A stretch of 64,000 bases of DNA from Dactylosporangium aurantiacum. GTDB taxonomy: Bacteria > Actinomycetota > Actinomycetes > Mycobacteriales > Micromonosporaceae. The DNA lies in the NCBI RefSeq assembly GCF_000716715.1, contig NZ_JNYJ01000013.1, positions 1 to 64,000 of the forward strand. The letters run 5' to 3'. The position numbers and the translations under genes are program-made. How positions within the stretch are numbered: the first letter of the stretch is position 1; every line of letters begins with the position of its first letter. Positions 48,260 to 57,488 of the stretch are shown one piece after another. The notes beneath the pieces are model-generated. The model had not been told where the DNA came from, made no database searches, and saw nothing but the letters and a program-made list of their open reading frames with translations.

Positions 48260-50107
48260 ATGACCGACCCGGCACAGTCGCCACTGCTCAAGGCCCGCGT
48301 CCGCGCTCCCGAACTGCGGGGGCGCGGATGGTTGAACACCGACGGACTCACCCTGTCCGACCTGCGGGGCAAGATCGTTCTGCTCGACTTCTGGACCTTC
48401 TGCTGCATCAACTGCCTGCACGTCCTGGACGAGCTGCGGCCGCTGGAGGAGCGCTTCGCCGACGTGCTGGTGACCATCGGCGTGCACTCGCCGAAGTTCG
48501 AGCACGAGAAGGACGCGGCGGCGCTCGCGGCGGCGGTCGAGCGTTACGGGGTCGACCACCCCGTGCTCGACGACCCGGAGATGGACATGTGGCAGCAGTA
48601 CGCGGCCAAGGCCTGGCCGACGCTGACCGTGATCGACCCCGAGGGCTACGTCGTGGCGACGATGGCCGGCGAGGGCCACGCCGAAGGGCTGGCGCGGCTG
48701 GTCGAGGAGCTGGTCAGGGTCCATGAGGCGCGCGGGACGCTGCGCCGCGGCGACGCGCCGCACAGCGCGCCGAAGGCCGACGACGCGACGGTGCTGCGCT
48801 TCCCGGGCAAGGCGCTGGCCCTGCCCGACGGGCACTTCCTGGTCGCGGACTCGACGCACCAGTCGCTGGTCGAGCTCGACGCCGACAACGAGACGCTGAT
48901 CCGCCGCATCGGCACCGGGCAGCGGGGGCGTAAGGACGGCACGGAGCCCGAGTTCTCCGAGCCGGGCGGGCTGTGCCTGCTGCCGCCGCATGTGGCCGAG
49001 GTCGCCGGGTACGACGTCGTCGTCGCCGACACCGTCAACCACCTGCTGCGCGGCCTGAAGCTGGCCACGGGCGAGGTGACCACGGTCGCCGGCAGCGGGC
49101 GGCAGTGGCGCGGCAGCGTCGACTTCGACGCGCACGACTCCCTGGCCGTCGACCTCTCGTCGCCGTGGGATGTCGCCTGGTACGACGACCGCGTCGTGAT
49201 CGCGATGGCCGGCATCCACCAGCTGTGGTGGTTCAACCCGGTGCAGCGCACGGCGGGCGTGTACGCGGGCACGACCGTCGAGGCGCTGCGCGACGGGCCG
49301 CTGCGGGAGGTGTGGATGGCGCAGCCGTCCGGGCTGTCGGTCACCGCCGACGGGGCGAGGCTGTGGATCGCCGACAGCGAGTCCAGCGCGATCCGCTGGA
49401 TCGAGGACGGCCGGATGTCGACCGCGGCCGGCCAGGGCCTCTTCGACTTCGGTCACGTGGACGGCCCGGCCGACCAGGCGCTGCTGCAGCACCCGCTCGG
49501 CCTGCTCGCCCTGCCCGACGGCAGTGTGCTGGTCGCCGACACGTACAACGGCGCCGTCCGCAAACTCGCCGACGGTGTGGTCACGACGGTGGCCGAAGGG
49601 CTCAAGGAGCCGAGTGACCTGGTGTTGACGGCGACCGGCGACATCGTCGTGGTCGAGTCCGGCGCGCACCGGCTCGTCCGGCTGGCCCCGGGCACGCTGG
49701 CCGCGGCGGGCGTGGACGTCGCGGGTGTGCGGCACCGCACCGAGCGGCCGTCGACGATGCTGGCGCCGGGCGAGGTGGAACTGGACCTGATCTTCGAGCC
49801 GGCGCCGGGGCAGAAGCTCGACGAGTCGTTCGGCCCGTCGACCCGCCTGGAGGTGTCGGCCTCGCCGCCGGAGCTGCTGCTGGAGGGGGCGGGCGTGACG
49901 CAGAGCCTGCGCCGCCGGCTGGTCCTGTCCCCCGACGTCACCGAAGGGGTGCTGCAGGTGGTGGCGCAGGCGGCGACGTGCGACATCGACGCGGAGTTCC
50001 CGGCCTGCCACCTCACGCGGCAGGACTGGGGCGTGCCGGTCCGGGTGGCCGGCGACGGCGCGACCCGGCTGCCGCTGGTGCTGCGCGGCCTCGATCAGGC
50101 GACCTGA
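48260..50107 (+). CDS. Thioredoxin-like/NHL-repeat protein
   Basis: A 615-residue cytoplasmic protein with an N-terminal thioredoxin-like domain (about 10-165; FWTFCCINC with CxxC at Cys49-Cys52 and an extra Cys48) and an NHL beta-propeller (about 175-500; repeated DG..VADT.N..VR.. blades such as LVADTYNGAVRKLADG), then a C-terminal beta domain. This is the NHLRC2-like architecture. Function unknown. It starts at ATG 48260, 52 bases after the LppU-like gene. Confidence 0.88.
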   Translation: MTDPAQSPLLKARVRAPELRGRGWLNTDGLTLSDLRGKIVLLDFWTFCCINCLHVLDELRPLEERFADVLVTIGVHSPKFEHEKDAAALAAAVERYGVDHPVLDDPEMDMWQQYAAKAWPTLTVIDPEGYVVATMAGEGHAEGLARLVEELVRVHEARGTLRRGDAPHSAPKADDATVLRFPGKALALPDGHFLVADSTHQSLVELDADNETLIRRIGTGQRGRKDGTEPEFSEPGGLCLLPPHVAEVAGYDVVVADTVNHLLRGLKLATGEVTTVAGSGRQWRGSVDFDAHDSLAVDLSSPWDVAWYDDRVVIAMAGIHQLWWFNPVQRTAGVYAGTTVEALRDGPLREVWMAQPSGLSVTADGARLWIADSESSAIRWIEDGRMSTAAGQGLFDFGHVDGPADQALLQHPLGLLALPDGSVLVADTYNGAVRKLADGVVTTVAEGLKEPSDLVLTATGDIVVVESGAHRLVRLAPGTLAAAGVDVAGVRHRTERPSTMLAPGEVELDLIFEPAPGQKLDESFGPSTRLEVSASPPELLLEGAGVTQSLRRRLVLSPDVTEGVLQVVAQAATCDIDAEFPACHLTRQDWGVPVRVAGDGATRLPLVLRGLDQAT

Positions 50108-50132
50108 GCGCCGCCGGTACGAGCGAACAGCG

Positions 50133-50861
50133 TCAGGTGAACGGCGTCGGTTGGATCCCCTCGGCCAGCAGTGCCAGACGGACCGCCGACGCCATCCCCA
50201 CCGCCCCCGGGGTGTCGCCGTGCACGCAGAGCGATTCGAACGGCAGCCTGAGCACGGTGCCGTCGACGGCGACGACCTCGCCGTCACGGGCCATGCGCAC
50301 CGCGCGCTCCACCACGACGGCGACGTCGGTCAGGACCGCGCCGTCGCTGCCGCGCGGGACGAGCCGGCCGTCGGGCAGGTACCCGCGGTCGACGAAGCCC
50401 TCGCCGACCACCCGCAGCCCGGCCTCGGCCGCCAGCCCGGCCAGGGCCGAGCCGGGCTGGCACAGCACCGGGAGGTCCCGCGACCGCGCGGCGGCGACGA
50501 CGGCCGAGGCGTGCGCGGGGTCGACGGCGGCGGTGTTGTACAGCGCGCCGTGCGGCTTGACGTAGGCGACCGGGCCGAACGCGGAGAGCGCGCCGATCTG
50601 GTACTGCAGCTCGTCGGTCAGGACCGCGGGGTCGACGTCGATGCGCCGGCGCCCGAAGCCGGCCAGGTCGTTGTAGCTGACCTGGGCGCCGACGCGCACG
50701 CCGAGGTCGGCGGCGCGGGCGCAGACCCGGCGCATGGTGGTGGGGTCGCCGGCGTGGAAGCCGCAGGCCACGTTGGCGCTGGTGATGATCTCCAGCAGCG
50801 CTTCGTCGTCGCCGAGGGTCCAGACGCCGAAGCCCTCGCCGAGGTCACTGTTGAGGTCCAC
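50133..50861 (-). CDS. pxpA: 5-oxoprolinase subunit PxpA (LamB/YcsF family)
   Basis: A 242-residue LamB/YcsF protein; with PxpB and PxpC it forms the ATP-dependent 5-oxoprolinase that opens pyroglutamate to glutamate. The family start DLNSDLGEGFG and the SANVACGFHAGDP motif are present, as are RVGAQVSYND and VKPHGALYN. It starts at GTG 50861, overlapping the pxpC 3' end by 17 bases. It is the last gene of the pxpB-pxpC-pxpA operon. Confidence 0.93.
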   Translation of the reverse strand: MDLNSDLGEGFGVWTLGDDEALLEIITSANVACGFHAGDPTTMRRVCARAADLGVRVGAQVSYNDLAGFGRRRIDVDPAVLTDELQYQIGALSAFGPVAYVKPHGALYNTAAVDPAHASAVVAAARSRDLPVLCQPGSALAGLAAEAGLRVVGEGFVDRGYLPDGRLVPRGSDGAVLTDVAVVVERAVRMARDGEVVAVDGTVLRLPFESLCVHGDTPGAVGMASAVRLALLAEGIQPTPFT

Positions 50862-51702
50862 GGAACCGAACGCTATCGCCCGGGCGGGCCTGCGCGAGCA
50901 GCGGCAGATCGATGGGATCGACGACGGCGACGACCGGGTACCCGCCGGTGGTGGGGTGGTCGGCGAGGAAGATCAGCGGCTGCCCGGACGCGGGGACCTG
51001 CACCGCACCGAGGACGATGCCTTCGCTGGGCAGTTCCCGCTGATGGGCGCGGGTGAGGGCGGGCCCGGCGAGGCGCGCGCCGACCCTGTTGCTGTCGTTG
51101 CCGATGGTGTACGAGCCGGCGAGCAGCTCGGCGGGGTCGGTGAAGTACTCGTGGCGGGGCCCCCAGGTGAGGCCGAGCGTGATCGGGCCGCCGACCGCCG
51201 GGCGGGGCGCCACGTCCACGGTCGCCGGGTCGCCGGCCGGCTCGCCCAGCGGAACCAGGTCGCCGGCCCGGACGACGGGTGGCCCGAGCGCCGACAGCGT
51301 GTCGGTGGCGCGGCTGCCCAGTACCGGAGGCGCGGCGAACCCACCGGAGACGGTCAGGTAACCGCGCAGTCCCGCGACGGCCCGCCCGATCTCGACGCGG
51401 TCGCCGGACCGGAAGGCGACGGGGGCGTTGATCGGCGCGGGGCGCCCGCCGACGCGCAGGGCCGCCACGGCGCCGGTAAGGGCCAGGGTGCCGGCGCGGG
51501 ACAGCGTGGCGGCGAACGGCCCGAACGTGATTTCCAGTGCGGCGCTGTTCGCGGGGTTGCCGACGAGCCGGTTGCCGAGCAGGAGGGCCGGCCGGTCGAG
51601 GGCGCCGGAGCGCGGGACGCCGAGGTGCGCGTACCCGGGCCGCCCGAGATCCTGCAGGGTTGTCAACGGCCCGGCCACCTCCACTCGCAGTGCCCGGGTC
51701 AT
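50845..51702 (-). CDS. pxpC: 5-oxoprolinase subunit PxpC
   Basis: A 285-residue protein of the biotin-dependent carboxyltransferase-like (KipA/PxpC) family: TTLQDLGRPGYAHLGVPRSGALD, LEITFGP, and HQRELPSEGIVLGAVQVPASGQPLI (overlapping the catalytic surface in the family). ATG 51702 overlaps the pxpB stop as ATGA. The upstream part of the frame is the shadow of pxpB. Confidence 0.92.
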   Translation of the reverse strand: MTRALRVEVAGPLTTLQDLGRPGYAHLGVPRSGALDRPALLLGNRLVGNPANSAALEITFGPFAATLSRAGTLALTGAVAALRVGGRPAPINAPVAFRSGDRVEIGRAVAGLRGYLTVSGGFAAPPVLGSRATDTLSALGPPVVRAGDLVPLGEPAGDPATVDVAPRPAVGGPITLGLTWGPRHEYFTDPAELLAGSYTIGNDSNRVGARLAGPALTRAHQRELPSEGIVLGAVQVPASGQPLIFLADHPTTGGYPVVAVVDPIDLPLLAQARPGDSVRFRGPQQ

Positions 51703-52292
51703 GCGATCACGAACCTGACGGTGCGGCCCGGGGTCAGCAGGGCCGGCGGGGTCCGGTCGATGTCGAACAGCACGGCGTCGGTGCGGCCGACGAGCTGCCA
51801 GCCGCCGGGCGACGCGGTCGGGTAGATGCCGGCGTACTCGGCGGCGAGCGCGACCGACCCGGCGGGCACCCGTGGGCGTGGACTTTCCAGTCGTGGTATG
51901 GACCAGGGCAGGCCGGTGAGGTACGCGAACCCGGGCGCGAACCCGCCGAACGCCACCCGGAACGCGGTGCCGGTCAGGTCGGCGACGACGCCCTCCGGCG
52001 AGCGGCCCACGTGCGCCGCCACCTGCGCGAGGTCGGGCCCGTCGAAGATGACGGGGATGTCGAGGCGGTCGCCGGTGACGGATGCGGCGGCGGGCGGCGG
52101 CCAGTCGCGCAGGGCCGCGGTGAGGGCGGCGACCGAGGGCACCCCGTCGAGCAGGACGGTCCGGGCACCGGGGACGATGTCGGTGACGTCGATCCGGCCG
52201 TCGGTCCGGGCGGCGTCCAGCGCGGCGAACCACGCCAGTGGGTCCTCGACCTCGATCATGAGAGCCGAGGTGCCGACGGCACGGATCCGCAT
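51699..52292 (-). CDS. pxpB: 5-oxoprolinase subunit PxpB
   Basis: A 197-residue KipI/PxpB protein with the signature FGGFAPGFAYLTGLPW and RVPAGSVALAAEYAGIYPTASPGGWQLVG near the C-terminus. I start at ATG 52292 (MRIRAVGTSALMIEV), which fits the family; an in-frame TTG at 52310 is possible. First gene of the pxp operon, divergent from trhA. Confidence 0.92.
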   Translation of the reverse strand: MRIRAVGTSALMIEVEDPLAWFAALDAARTDGRIDVTDIVPGARTVLLDGVPSVAALTAALRDWPPPAAASVTGDRLDIPVIFDGPDLAQVAAHVGRSPEGVVADLTGTAFRVAFGGFAPGFAYLTGLPWSIPRLESPRPRVPAGSVALAAEYAGIYPTASPGGWQLVGRTDAVLFDIDRTPPALLTPGRTVRFVIA

Positions 52293-52323
52293 GACCGACA
52301 CCATAGACAACGAACACCAGAAC

Positions 52324-52352
52324 TATACTTGCCAGTAACCTACGGTACCGTA
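52324..52352 (+). promoter_or_regulatory. Promoter/operator elements of the TrhA gene
   Basis: A -10-like TATACT at 52324-52329 is followed by a perfect 12-bp palindrome TACGGTACCGTA at 52341-52352, just before the ribosome binding site. The palindrome would lie at or just after the start of transcription, a position suited to a repressor site. A good -35 box is not evident. Confidence 0.45.
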
Positions 52353-52363
52353 ACCTGGAGGGC

Positions 52364-53044
52364 GTGACTGTGAAGAGCGAGACCCGTCTGCGCCCGGTCG
52401 ACCTCGGCAAGCCCAGGATGCGCGGCTGGCTGCACACGTACGCGTTCGGCGTGGCCATCATCTGCGGGATCGTGCTGTGTTCCCTCGCCGCCGCCCGGCC
52501 GGGCTGGGCACCCTTCGTGAGCTGCCTGGTCTACAGCCTCACGGTGTGCGCGCTGTTCGGCACGAGCGCGCTCTACCACCGCCGGGTCTGGTCACCGAAG
52601 GGCTACAAGCTCATGCGGCGCCTGGACCACTCGATGATCTTCGTGTTCATCGCCGGCACGTACACCCCGTTCAGCGTGCTACTGCTGGAGGGGCACACCG
52701 GGGACGTGATCCTCGCCGTGGTCTGGGGCGGGGCCCTGCTCGGCGTCGGCATGAAGATGGTCTGGCCGCACGCGCCGCGCTGGCTGTCGGCGCCGCTGTA
52801 CATCGCGCTGGGCTGGGTCGCGGTCGTGGTCCTGCCCGACATCCTGCACTCGGGCGGGGTGACCGCCCTGGTGCTGACGATCGTCGGCGGCGCGTTCTAC
52901 ACGATCGGCGCGGTCTTCTACGCCCTGCGCCGCCCGAACCCGTGGCCGACCGTCTTCGGACACCACGAGTTCTTCCACGCGTGCACGCTGGTGGCGGCGA
53001 TACTGCACCACATCGCCATCTACTTCGCGTTGTACGCGAAATAG
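52364..53044 (+). CDS. Hemolysin III family (TrhA) membrane protein
   Basis: A 226-residue PAQR-fold protein with seven predicted helices. Family motifs: SALYHRR, LDHSMIFVFIAGTYTPF and the metal-binding C-terminal HHEFFHACTLVAAILHH. TrhA proteins influence membrane fluidity; the old 'hemolysin' name is not reliable. GTG 52364 has GGAGGG 2-7 bases upstream. Confidence 0.9.
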   Translation: MTVKSETRLRPVDLGKPRMRGWLHTYAFGVAIICGIVLCSLAAARPGWAPFVSCLVYSLTVCALFGTSALYHRRVWSPKGYKLMRRLDHSMIFVFIAGTYTPFSVLLLEGHTGDVILAVVWGGALLGVGMKMVWPHAPRWLSAPLYIALGWVAVVVLPDILHSGGVTALVLTIVGGAFYTIGAVFYALRRPNPWPTVFGHHEFFHACTLVAAILHHIAIYFALYAK

Positions 53045-53071
53045 ACGGCGACGGGTGGTCGGTCCGATGGC

Positions 53072-53341
53072 TCAGTAGGTCCGGCGACGCCGCTCCTCGA
53101 TGACCTCTTCCCCGGCCGGCGGGATCACGGTGCCGCCCACCGCGGTCGGCGGGACCTGCCGCACGACGGTGCGCCGGCGGCTGTTCCAGAAGTACAGCGT
53201 GAGCAGCAGCCCGACCAGCCCCGCCAGCTGCAGGATCCAGCCGATGGTGTCGAGGTTGAACGGGCCGAGGTCAGTGTCGTCCAGGCCGAACGTCAGGATC
53301 GCGCCGACGACGATCAGAAGAATGCTGCCGCCGATACCCAT
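53072..53341 (-). CDS. DUF6458 small membrane protein
   Basis: An 89-residue protein with two membrane helices (MGIGGSILLIVVGAILTFGLD and IGWILQLAGLVGLLLTLYFW) and a basic/acidic C-terminal tail, matching DUF6458. ATG 53341 has GGAGG about 8 bases upstream; the longer frame to 53509 is antisense to the SixA gene start region. Function unknown. Confidence 0.87.
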   Translation of the reverse strand: MGIGGSILLIVVGAILTFGLDDTDLGPFNLDTIGWILQLAGLVGLLLTLYFWNSRRRTVVRQVPPTAVGGTVIPPAGEEVIEERRRRTY

Positions 53342-53476
53342 CGATGGCCTCCAGAACGTTGGGTTTTGTAATCGTCTGTACGTCGGGATTACCCACGGAC
53401 GCGTCGGCTCAACCGGCCACCGTGGCGGGACCGGTTCAGGCATCCACCGGCACGGGGATCGGGCACTCTTGACGGC

Positions 53477-53956
53477 ATGACCGAGCGCACGCTGATCCTG
53501 CTCCGGCACGCAAAGTCGGTGGATCCGGATCCGTACCCGACCGACCTCGAGCGGCCCCTGAGCCCGCGCGGCCGCCGCGACGCCGCCGCGGCCGGGGACT
53601 GGCTGCGTGACCAGGGCCTCCGGCCCGATCTGGTGCTCTGTTCAACGGCCGTGCGCACCCGCGAGACCCTGGAGGGCCTGCGGCTCACCGCACCGCCGGT
53701 GGTCTTCGAGCACCGGCTGTACCTGGGTCCGGCGCACGACACCCTGGACCTGCTCCGCGACGGCGCGCCGGACGTGTCGACGCTGCTCGTGATCGGCCAC
53801 AACCCGACCCTGTCGATGCTGTCGGACCTGCTGGCCCCGGACGCGCTGCCCGACGAAGGGCTGCCGACGAGCGGGATCGCGGTCCACACGGTCCCCGGTG
53901 CGTGGCGCGACCTCGAGACGGCCGCGCTGAGGACGCACCACACCGCCCGCGGCTGA
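53477..53956 (+). CDS. SixA-like histidine phosphatase
   Basis: A 159-residue histidine phosphatase of the SixA type: LLRHAKSVDPD (His10-11 region, catalytic RHA), CSTAVRTRETLE, and the second histidine in VIGHNPTLSML. SixA dephosphorylates phosphohistidine in phosphorelays or the phosphotransferase system in Gram-negative bacteria; the substrate here is unknown. It converges on the acyl-CoA dehydrogenase gene across a terminator. Confidence 0.88.
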   Translation: MTERTLILLRHAKSVDPDPYPTDLERPLSPRGRRDAAAAGDWLRDQGLRPDLVLCSTAVRTRETLEGLRLTAPPVVFEHRLYLGPAHDTLDLLRDGAPDVSTLLVIGHNPTLSMLSDLLAPDALPDEGLPTSGIAVHTVPGAWRDLETAALRTHHTARG

Positions 53957-53974
53957 CGTCCACGGGCACGGAAA

Positions 53975-54004
53975 TGGCGGGAGGGCGCCGTTGCCCTCCC
54001 GCCA
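53975..54004. terminator. Bidirectional terminator between convergent genes
   Basis: Perfect 12-bp stem TGGCGGGAGGGC (53975-53986) and GCCCTCCCGCCA (53993-54004) with a 6-base loop, located between the SixA-like and acyl-CoA dehydrogenase genes; it is followed by TTTCC in one direction. Confidence 0.9.
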
Positions 54005-54040
54005 GCTTTCCGCGGTGTTGCGCTTGGTGCCGCTGGAAAC

Positions 54041-55888
54041 CTAGAACGCGTCCTCCGACAGCTCCATCGCGTCCAGCGTCGTGGCCTCGACGACCCGGCG
54101 GTCGGAGCCGATGCGGGGCAGGACCTCGCGGGCGAAGAACTTCGCGGCGGCGATCTTGCCCTCGTAGAAGGCGGTCTCGGTGGTGCCGGCGGCCAGGGCC
54201 TTCAGGGCGACCTCGGCCTGCCGCTGCAGGAGCCAGCCGACCACGACGTCGCCGAGGGCGAGCAGGAAGCGGCGGGTGTTGAGGCCGACCTTGTACAGCG
54301 CCCGGGCGTCGCCGGCCTGGGCCTCGCCGAGCCAGCCGGTGAAGATGCCGAGCATGGCCTGGGTCTCGGTGAGCGCCTTGCCCAGCGCCACGCGCTCGAC
54401 CTTGAGCTGGCCGTTGCCGCCCTCGGCCTCGAGGAACTGCTGGATTTCGCCGGCGACGGTGAGCAGCGCCTTGCCCTGGTCCTTCACGATCTTGCGGAAG
54501 ACGAGGTCGAGGCTCTGGATCGCGGTCGTGCCCTCGTAGAGGGTGTCGATCTTCGAGTCGCGGACGTACTGCTCCAGCGGGTAGTCCTGCAGGAAGCCGG
54601 AGCCGCCGAAGGTCTGCAGTGCCTCGTGGCCGAGCAGCTCGTAGGCGCGCTCGGAGCCGACACCCTTGACCAGCGGGAGCAGCAGGTCGTTGACCCGCTT
54701 GGCGATCTTCGCGGCCTTCTCGTCGCCGGCGGCCTCCGCGAGGGCCACCTTGTCCTGCCAGGAGGCGGTGTACAGCACCAGCGCGCGCAGGCCCTCGGCG
54801 TACGACTTCTGCAGCAGCAGCGAGCGGCGCACGTCGGGGTGGTGGGTGATCGTGACGCGCGGCGCGGCCTTGTCGGTGCTGGCGAGGTCGGCGCCCTGGA
54901 CCCGGCTCTTGGCGTAGTCGAGCGCGTTGAGGTAGCCGGTCGACAGGGTCGCGATCGCCTTCGTGCCGACCATCATCCGCGCGTACTCGATGATGAGGAA
55001 CATCTGGCGGATGCCCTCGTGCACGTCGCCGAGCAGCCAGCCCTTGGCGGGGACACCGTGGCCGCCGAACGTGACCTCGCACGTGGTGGAGACCTTGAGG
55101 CCCATCTTGTGCTCGACGTTGGTGACGAAGACGCCGTTGCGGTCCTTGAGCTCGCCGGTCTCGGCGTCGAAGTGGAACTTCGGCACGACGAAGAGCGAGA
55201 GGCCCTTGGTGCCGGGGCCGCCGGCGCCGGGCGTGTCGACCGGGCGGGCCAGCACATAGTGGACGATGTTCTCGGTGAGGTCGTGCTCACCGCTGGTGAT
55301 GAAGCGCTTGACGCCTTCGATGTGCCACGAGCCGTCGGCCTGCGGGACCGCCTTGGTGCGGCCGGCGCCGACGTCGGAGCCGGCGTCCGGCTCGGTCAGC
55401 ACCATCGTGGAGCCCCACTGGCGGTCGACGAAGAGCTTCGCCCACTTCTTCTGCTCGTCGGTGCCTTCGATCCGCAGCGTGTTGGCGAACGAGGGGCCCG
55501 ACGCGTACATCCAGACGGGCGCGTTGGAACCCAGCACCATCTCGGCGAGGGCCCACCACAGCGCCCGCGGCGCCGGGGTGCCGTCGAGCTCGGCGGGCAG
55601 GTCGAGGCGCCAGAACTCGGCGGCCATGAACGCCTCGTACGACTTGCGGAACGACTCGGGCATCTTCACCGAGTGCGTGGCCGGGTCGTAGACCGGCGGG
55701 TTGCGGTCGGCGTCCGTGTAGCTGGCGGCGAGGTCCTCGCGGGCGAGCCGGTCGACCTCCGCGAGGATGCTGCGGGCGGTGTCGACGTCCAGGTCACCGT
55801 AGTGGCCCTGGCCGAGAATGCGGTCGACACCGAAGACCTCGAAGAGGTTGAACTCGAGGTCCCGCAGGTTGCTCTTGTAGTGGCTCAT
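54041..55888 (-). CDS. Acyl-CoA dehydrogenase, large (FadE-like)
   Basis: A 615-residue flavoprotein that oxidises fatty acyl-CoA to the 2-enoyl-CoA in beta-oxidation, of the long actinobacterial type with an extended N- and C-terminus. Motifs: [30 protein letters not shown], and the catalytic-base region [15 protein letters not shown] (Glu). ATG 55888 fits the family start [15 protein letters not shown]; residues before it in the frame are not conserved. Two matched palindromes upstream suggest TetR-type control. Confidence 0.92.
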   Translation of the reverse strand: MSHYKSNLRDLEFNLFEVFGVDRILGQGHYGDLDVDTARSILAEVDRLAREDLAASYTDADRNPPVYDPATHSVKMPESFRKSYEAFMAAEFWRLDLPAELDGTPAPRALWWALAEMVLGSNAPVWMYASGPSFANTLRIEGTDEQKKWAKLFVDRQWGSTMVLTEPDAGSDVGAGRTKAVPQADGSWHIEGVKRFITSGEHDLTENIVHYVLARPVDTPGAGGPGTKGLSLFVVPKFHFDAETGELKDRNGVFVTNVEHKMGLKVSTTCEVTFGGHGVPAKGWLLGDVHEGIRQMFLIIEYARMMVGTKAIATLSTGYLNALDYAKSRVQGADLASTDKAAPRVTITHHPDVRRSLLLQKSYAEGLRALVLYTASWQDKVALAEAAGDEKAAKIAKRVNDLLLPLVKGVGSERAYELLGHEALQTFGGSGFLQDYPLEQYVRDSKIDTLYEGTTAIQSLDLVFRKIVKDQGKALLTVAGEIQQFLEAEGGNGQLKVERVALGKALTETQAMLGIFTGWLGEAQAGDARALYKVGLNTRRFLLALGDVVVGWLLQRQAEVALKALAAGTTETAFYEGKIAAAKFFAREVLPRIGSDRRVVEATTLDAMELSEDAF

Positions 55889-55945
55889 CGCGGAGTGGCC
55901 CCCGTCTCTGGGTCGCTTTTGTAGATCGAGCATGGACGACCGAGG

Positions 55946-55984
55946 TTACCAGTCGGTAACAGCCATCTTATTACTCGCAAGTAA
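55946..55984. promoter_or_regulatory. Two palindromic operators, TTACY-N4-RGTAA
   Basis: Perfect 14-bp palindromic frames TTACC-AGTC-GGTAA (55946-55959) and TTACT-CGCA-AGTAA (55971-55984) are spaced 25 bases apart and lie 58-96 bases upstream of the acyl-CoA dehydrogenase start. The consensus TTACY-N4-RGTAA is the type bound by TetR-family regulators of lipid genes. The region between is less GC-rich, fitting a promoter. Confidence 0.7.
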
Positions 55985-56177
55985 CCTCCGGCAACCCGCC
56001 CGGGCGGGTGACAGCGGTCACACGCGACCTCACCTATCTCGGCAGGTCAGGGTGACCGCTGAGTAGCGGAGGGTGGCAGATGAGTAGCCCGAAGGGTGCG
56101 GTTTCGTACGACACGCCGTCACCTGCGGGTGACCCGGTCGTTGAGCGGTTACTCGCAGTCAAGAGGAGGGCACCGCG

Positions 56178-56294
56178 ATGATCGTCAGGATGATGGGCTC
56201 TCTGTTCGCTCCCAAATACCCGCGGTTCTACACGGGGCGGCACCGCGCCCCGATGCGGCGCCTCATCCCGCGCCCACGGGTCGTCGCCGACTAG
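56178..56294 (+). CDS. Small basic protein, 38 residues
   Basis: ATG 56178 is preceded by a strong GAGGAGGG and ends at TAG 56292-56294. The product begins MIVRMMGSLF and is rich in arginine, proline and tyrosine (APKYPRFYTGRH); it has no signal. It ends 18 bases before the convergent SpoIIE gene. Function unknown; the clean ribosome binding site is the main support. Confidence 0.6.
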   Translation: MIVRMMGSLFAPKYPRFYTGRHRAPMRRLIPRPRVVAD

Positions 56295-56311
56295 GCCGGC
56301 ACCAGGGCGTC

Positions 56312-57439
56312 TCAGCCCACGGTCGTCGCTCCGGCGCCGCCGATCTCCCAGCTGGGGACCGTCGCCGGAGCCTTCACACCCTGGTACTCGACCAGGACCA
56401 GCGCGATGTCGTCGTCGAGGCGGCCGCGCACCCATTCCAGCAGCGCGCTCTCCAGCGAGGCCAGCCCGTCGCCGACGGTGCCGTGGCCCAGCAGCCGCTG
56501 CGCGCGCTCGGCCGTCGGGAAGAACTGCCCGTCGCGGCGCGCCTCGGCCAGCCCGTCGGTGAAGAACAGCAGCCGGTCGCCGGGCTCGAGCCGCTCCACG
56601 CGCGGCTTGACCACCGGCATGAAGCCCAGTGGCGGCGCGTTGGACGGCGGGTCGAGCGGGATGACCTGCCCACGGCGCAGCAGCAGCGGCGCGGGGTGCC
56701 CACAGTTGACGATCGTGAGGGTGCCGCCGCGCTCCTCGATCAGCGCCGCCGTCACGAAGTCCTCGTCACCCACGGAGCGGGCGACGGCCCGGTCCAGGTC
56801 GGCGACGATGGCGCGCAGATCGGCCCGCTCGAAGGCGACGTGCCGGTAGGAGCCGAGCACGATGCTGGCGAGCCGGACCGCGTCCAGACCCTTGCCCCGC
56901 ACATCGCCGATGATCATGCGGACGCCGTACGGGGTGTCGACCGCCTCGTACAGGTCACCGCCGATGTCGGCGGCGGCGCTGGCGGAGATGTAGCGGGCCG
57001 CGATGGTCAGCGGGCCCAGCTGCGGCCCGAGCGGGCGCAGGACGGCCTGCTGCGCCACGGAGGCGAGCTTGGACAGCTCGGCGTAGCGCGCGATCTGCCG
57101 CTGCCGGATGGCGCCCACCGCGGAGGCGATGCCGGCGGCGAGGATGACCGCGCCCAGGTTGAGCAGCATGACCAGGGTGCGCTCGCGGCTGTGCATCAGC
57201 TCGATGGTGCAGAACACCAGGGCGAGGACCGTCGAGGCGCTGCCGACGGCGAGGACCTCGGGCCAGGACGCGAACGCGGCGGCGAGGAACGGCGCCGCGG
57301 CCAGCAGGCCGACGTAGTTGGCGTCGACGCCGTCGGCGACCTCCGCGGCCAGGACCAGGCAGAGCAGCACGAAGGCCGCGCCGACTCCGGCGCGGGCTTC
57401 GGGAAGCAACGGTCGTTTCATAGGTCCGATCGACAGCAT
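56312..57439 (-). CDS. Membrane-bound SpoIIE-type PP2C phosphatase
   Basis: A 375-residue protein with about four to five N-terminal membrane helices (about 15-120), a short linker helix, and a PP2C/SpoIIE domain (about 145-360; AADIGGDLYEAV, IGDVRGKGLDA, FTDGLAEAR, DDIALVLVEY). It would dephosphorylate anti-sigma antagonists at the membrane. ATG 57439 is used; ATG 57421 is possible. No sensor domain other than the membrane part is visible. Confidence 0.9.
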   Translation of the reverse strand: MLSIGPMKRPLLPEARAGVGAAFVLLCLVLAAEVADGVDANYVGLLAAAPFLAAAFASWPEVLAVGSASTVLALVFCTIELMHSRERTLVMLLNLGAVILAAGIASAVGAIRQRQIARYAELSKLASVAQQAVLRPLGPQLGPLTIAARYISASAAADIGGDLYEAVDTPYGVRMIIGDVRGKGLDAVRLASIVLGSYRHVAFERADLRAIVADLDRAVARSVGDEDFVTAALIEERGGTLTIVNCGHPAPLLLRRGQVIPLDPPSNAPPLGFMPVVKPRVERLEPGDRLLFFTDGLAEARRDGQFFPTAERAQRLLGHGTVGDGLASLESALLEWVRGRLDDDIALVLVEYQGVKAPATVPSWEIGGAGATTVG

Positions 57440-57488
57440 GCCACCAAAAGACCGCCGAACCGCTCAAACAAACGGCCGGGATCCGGCG

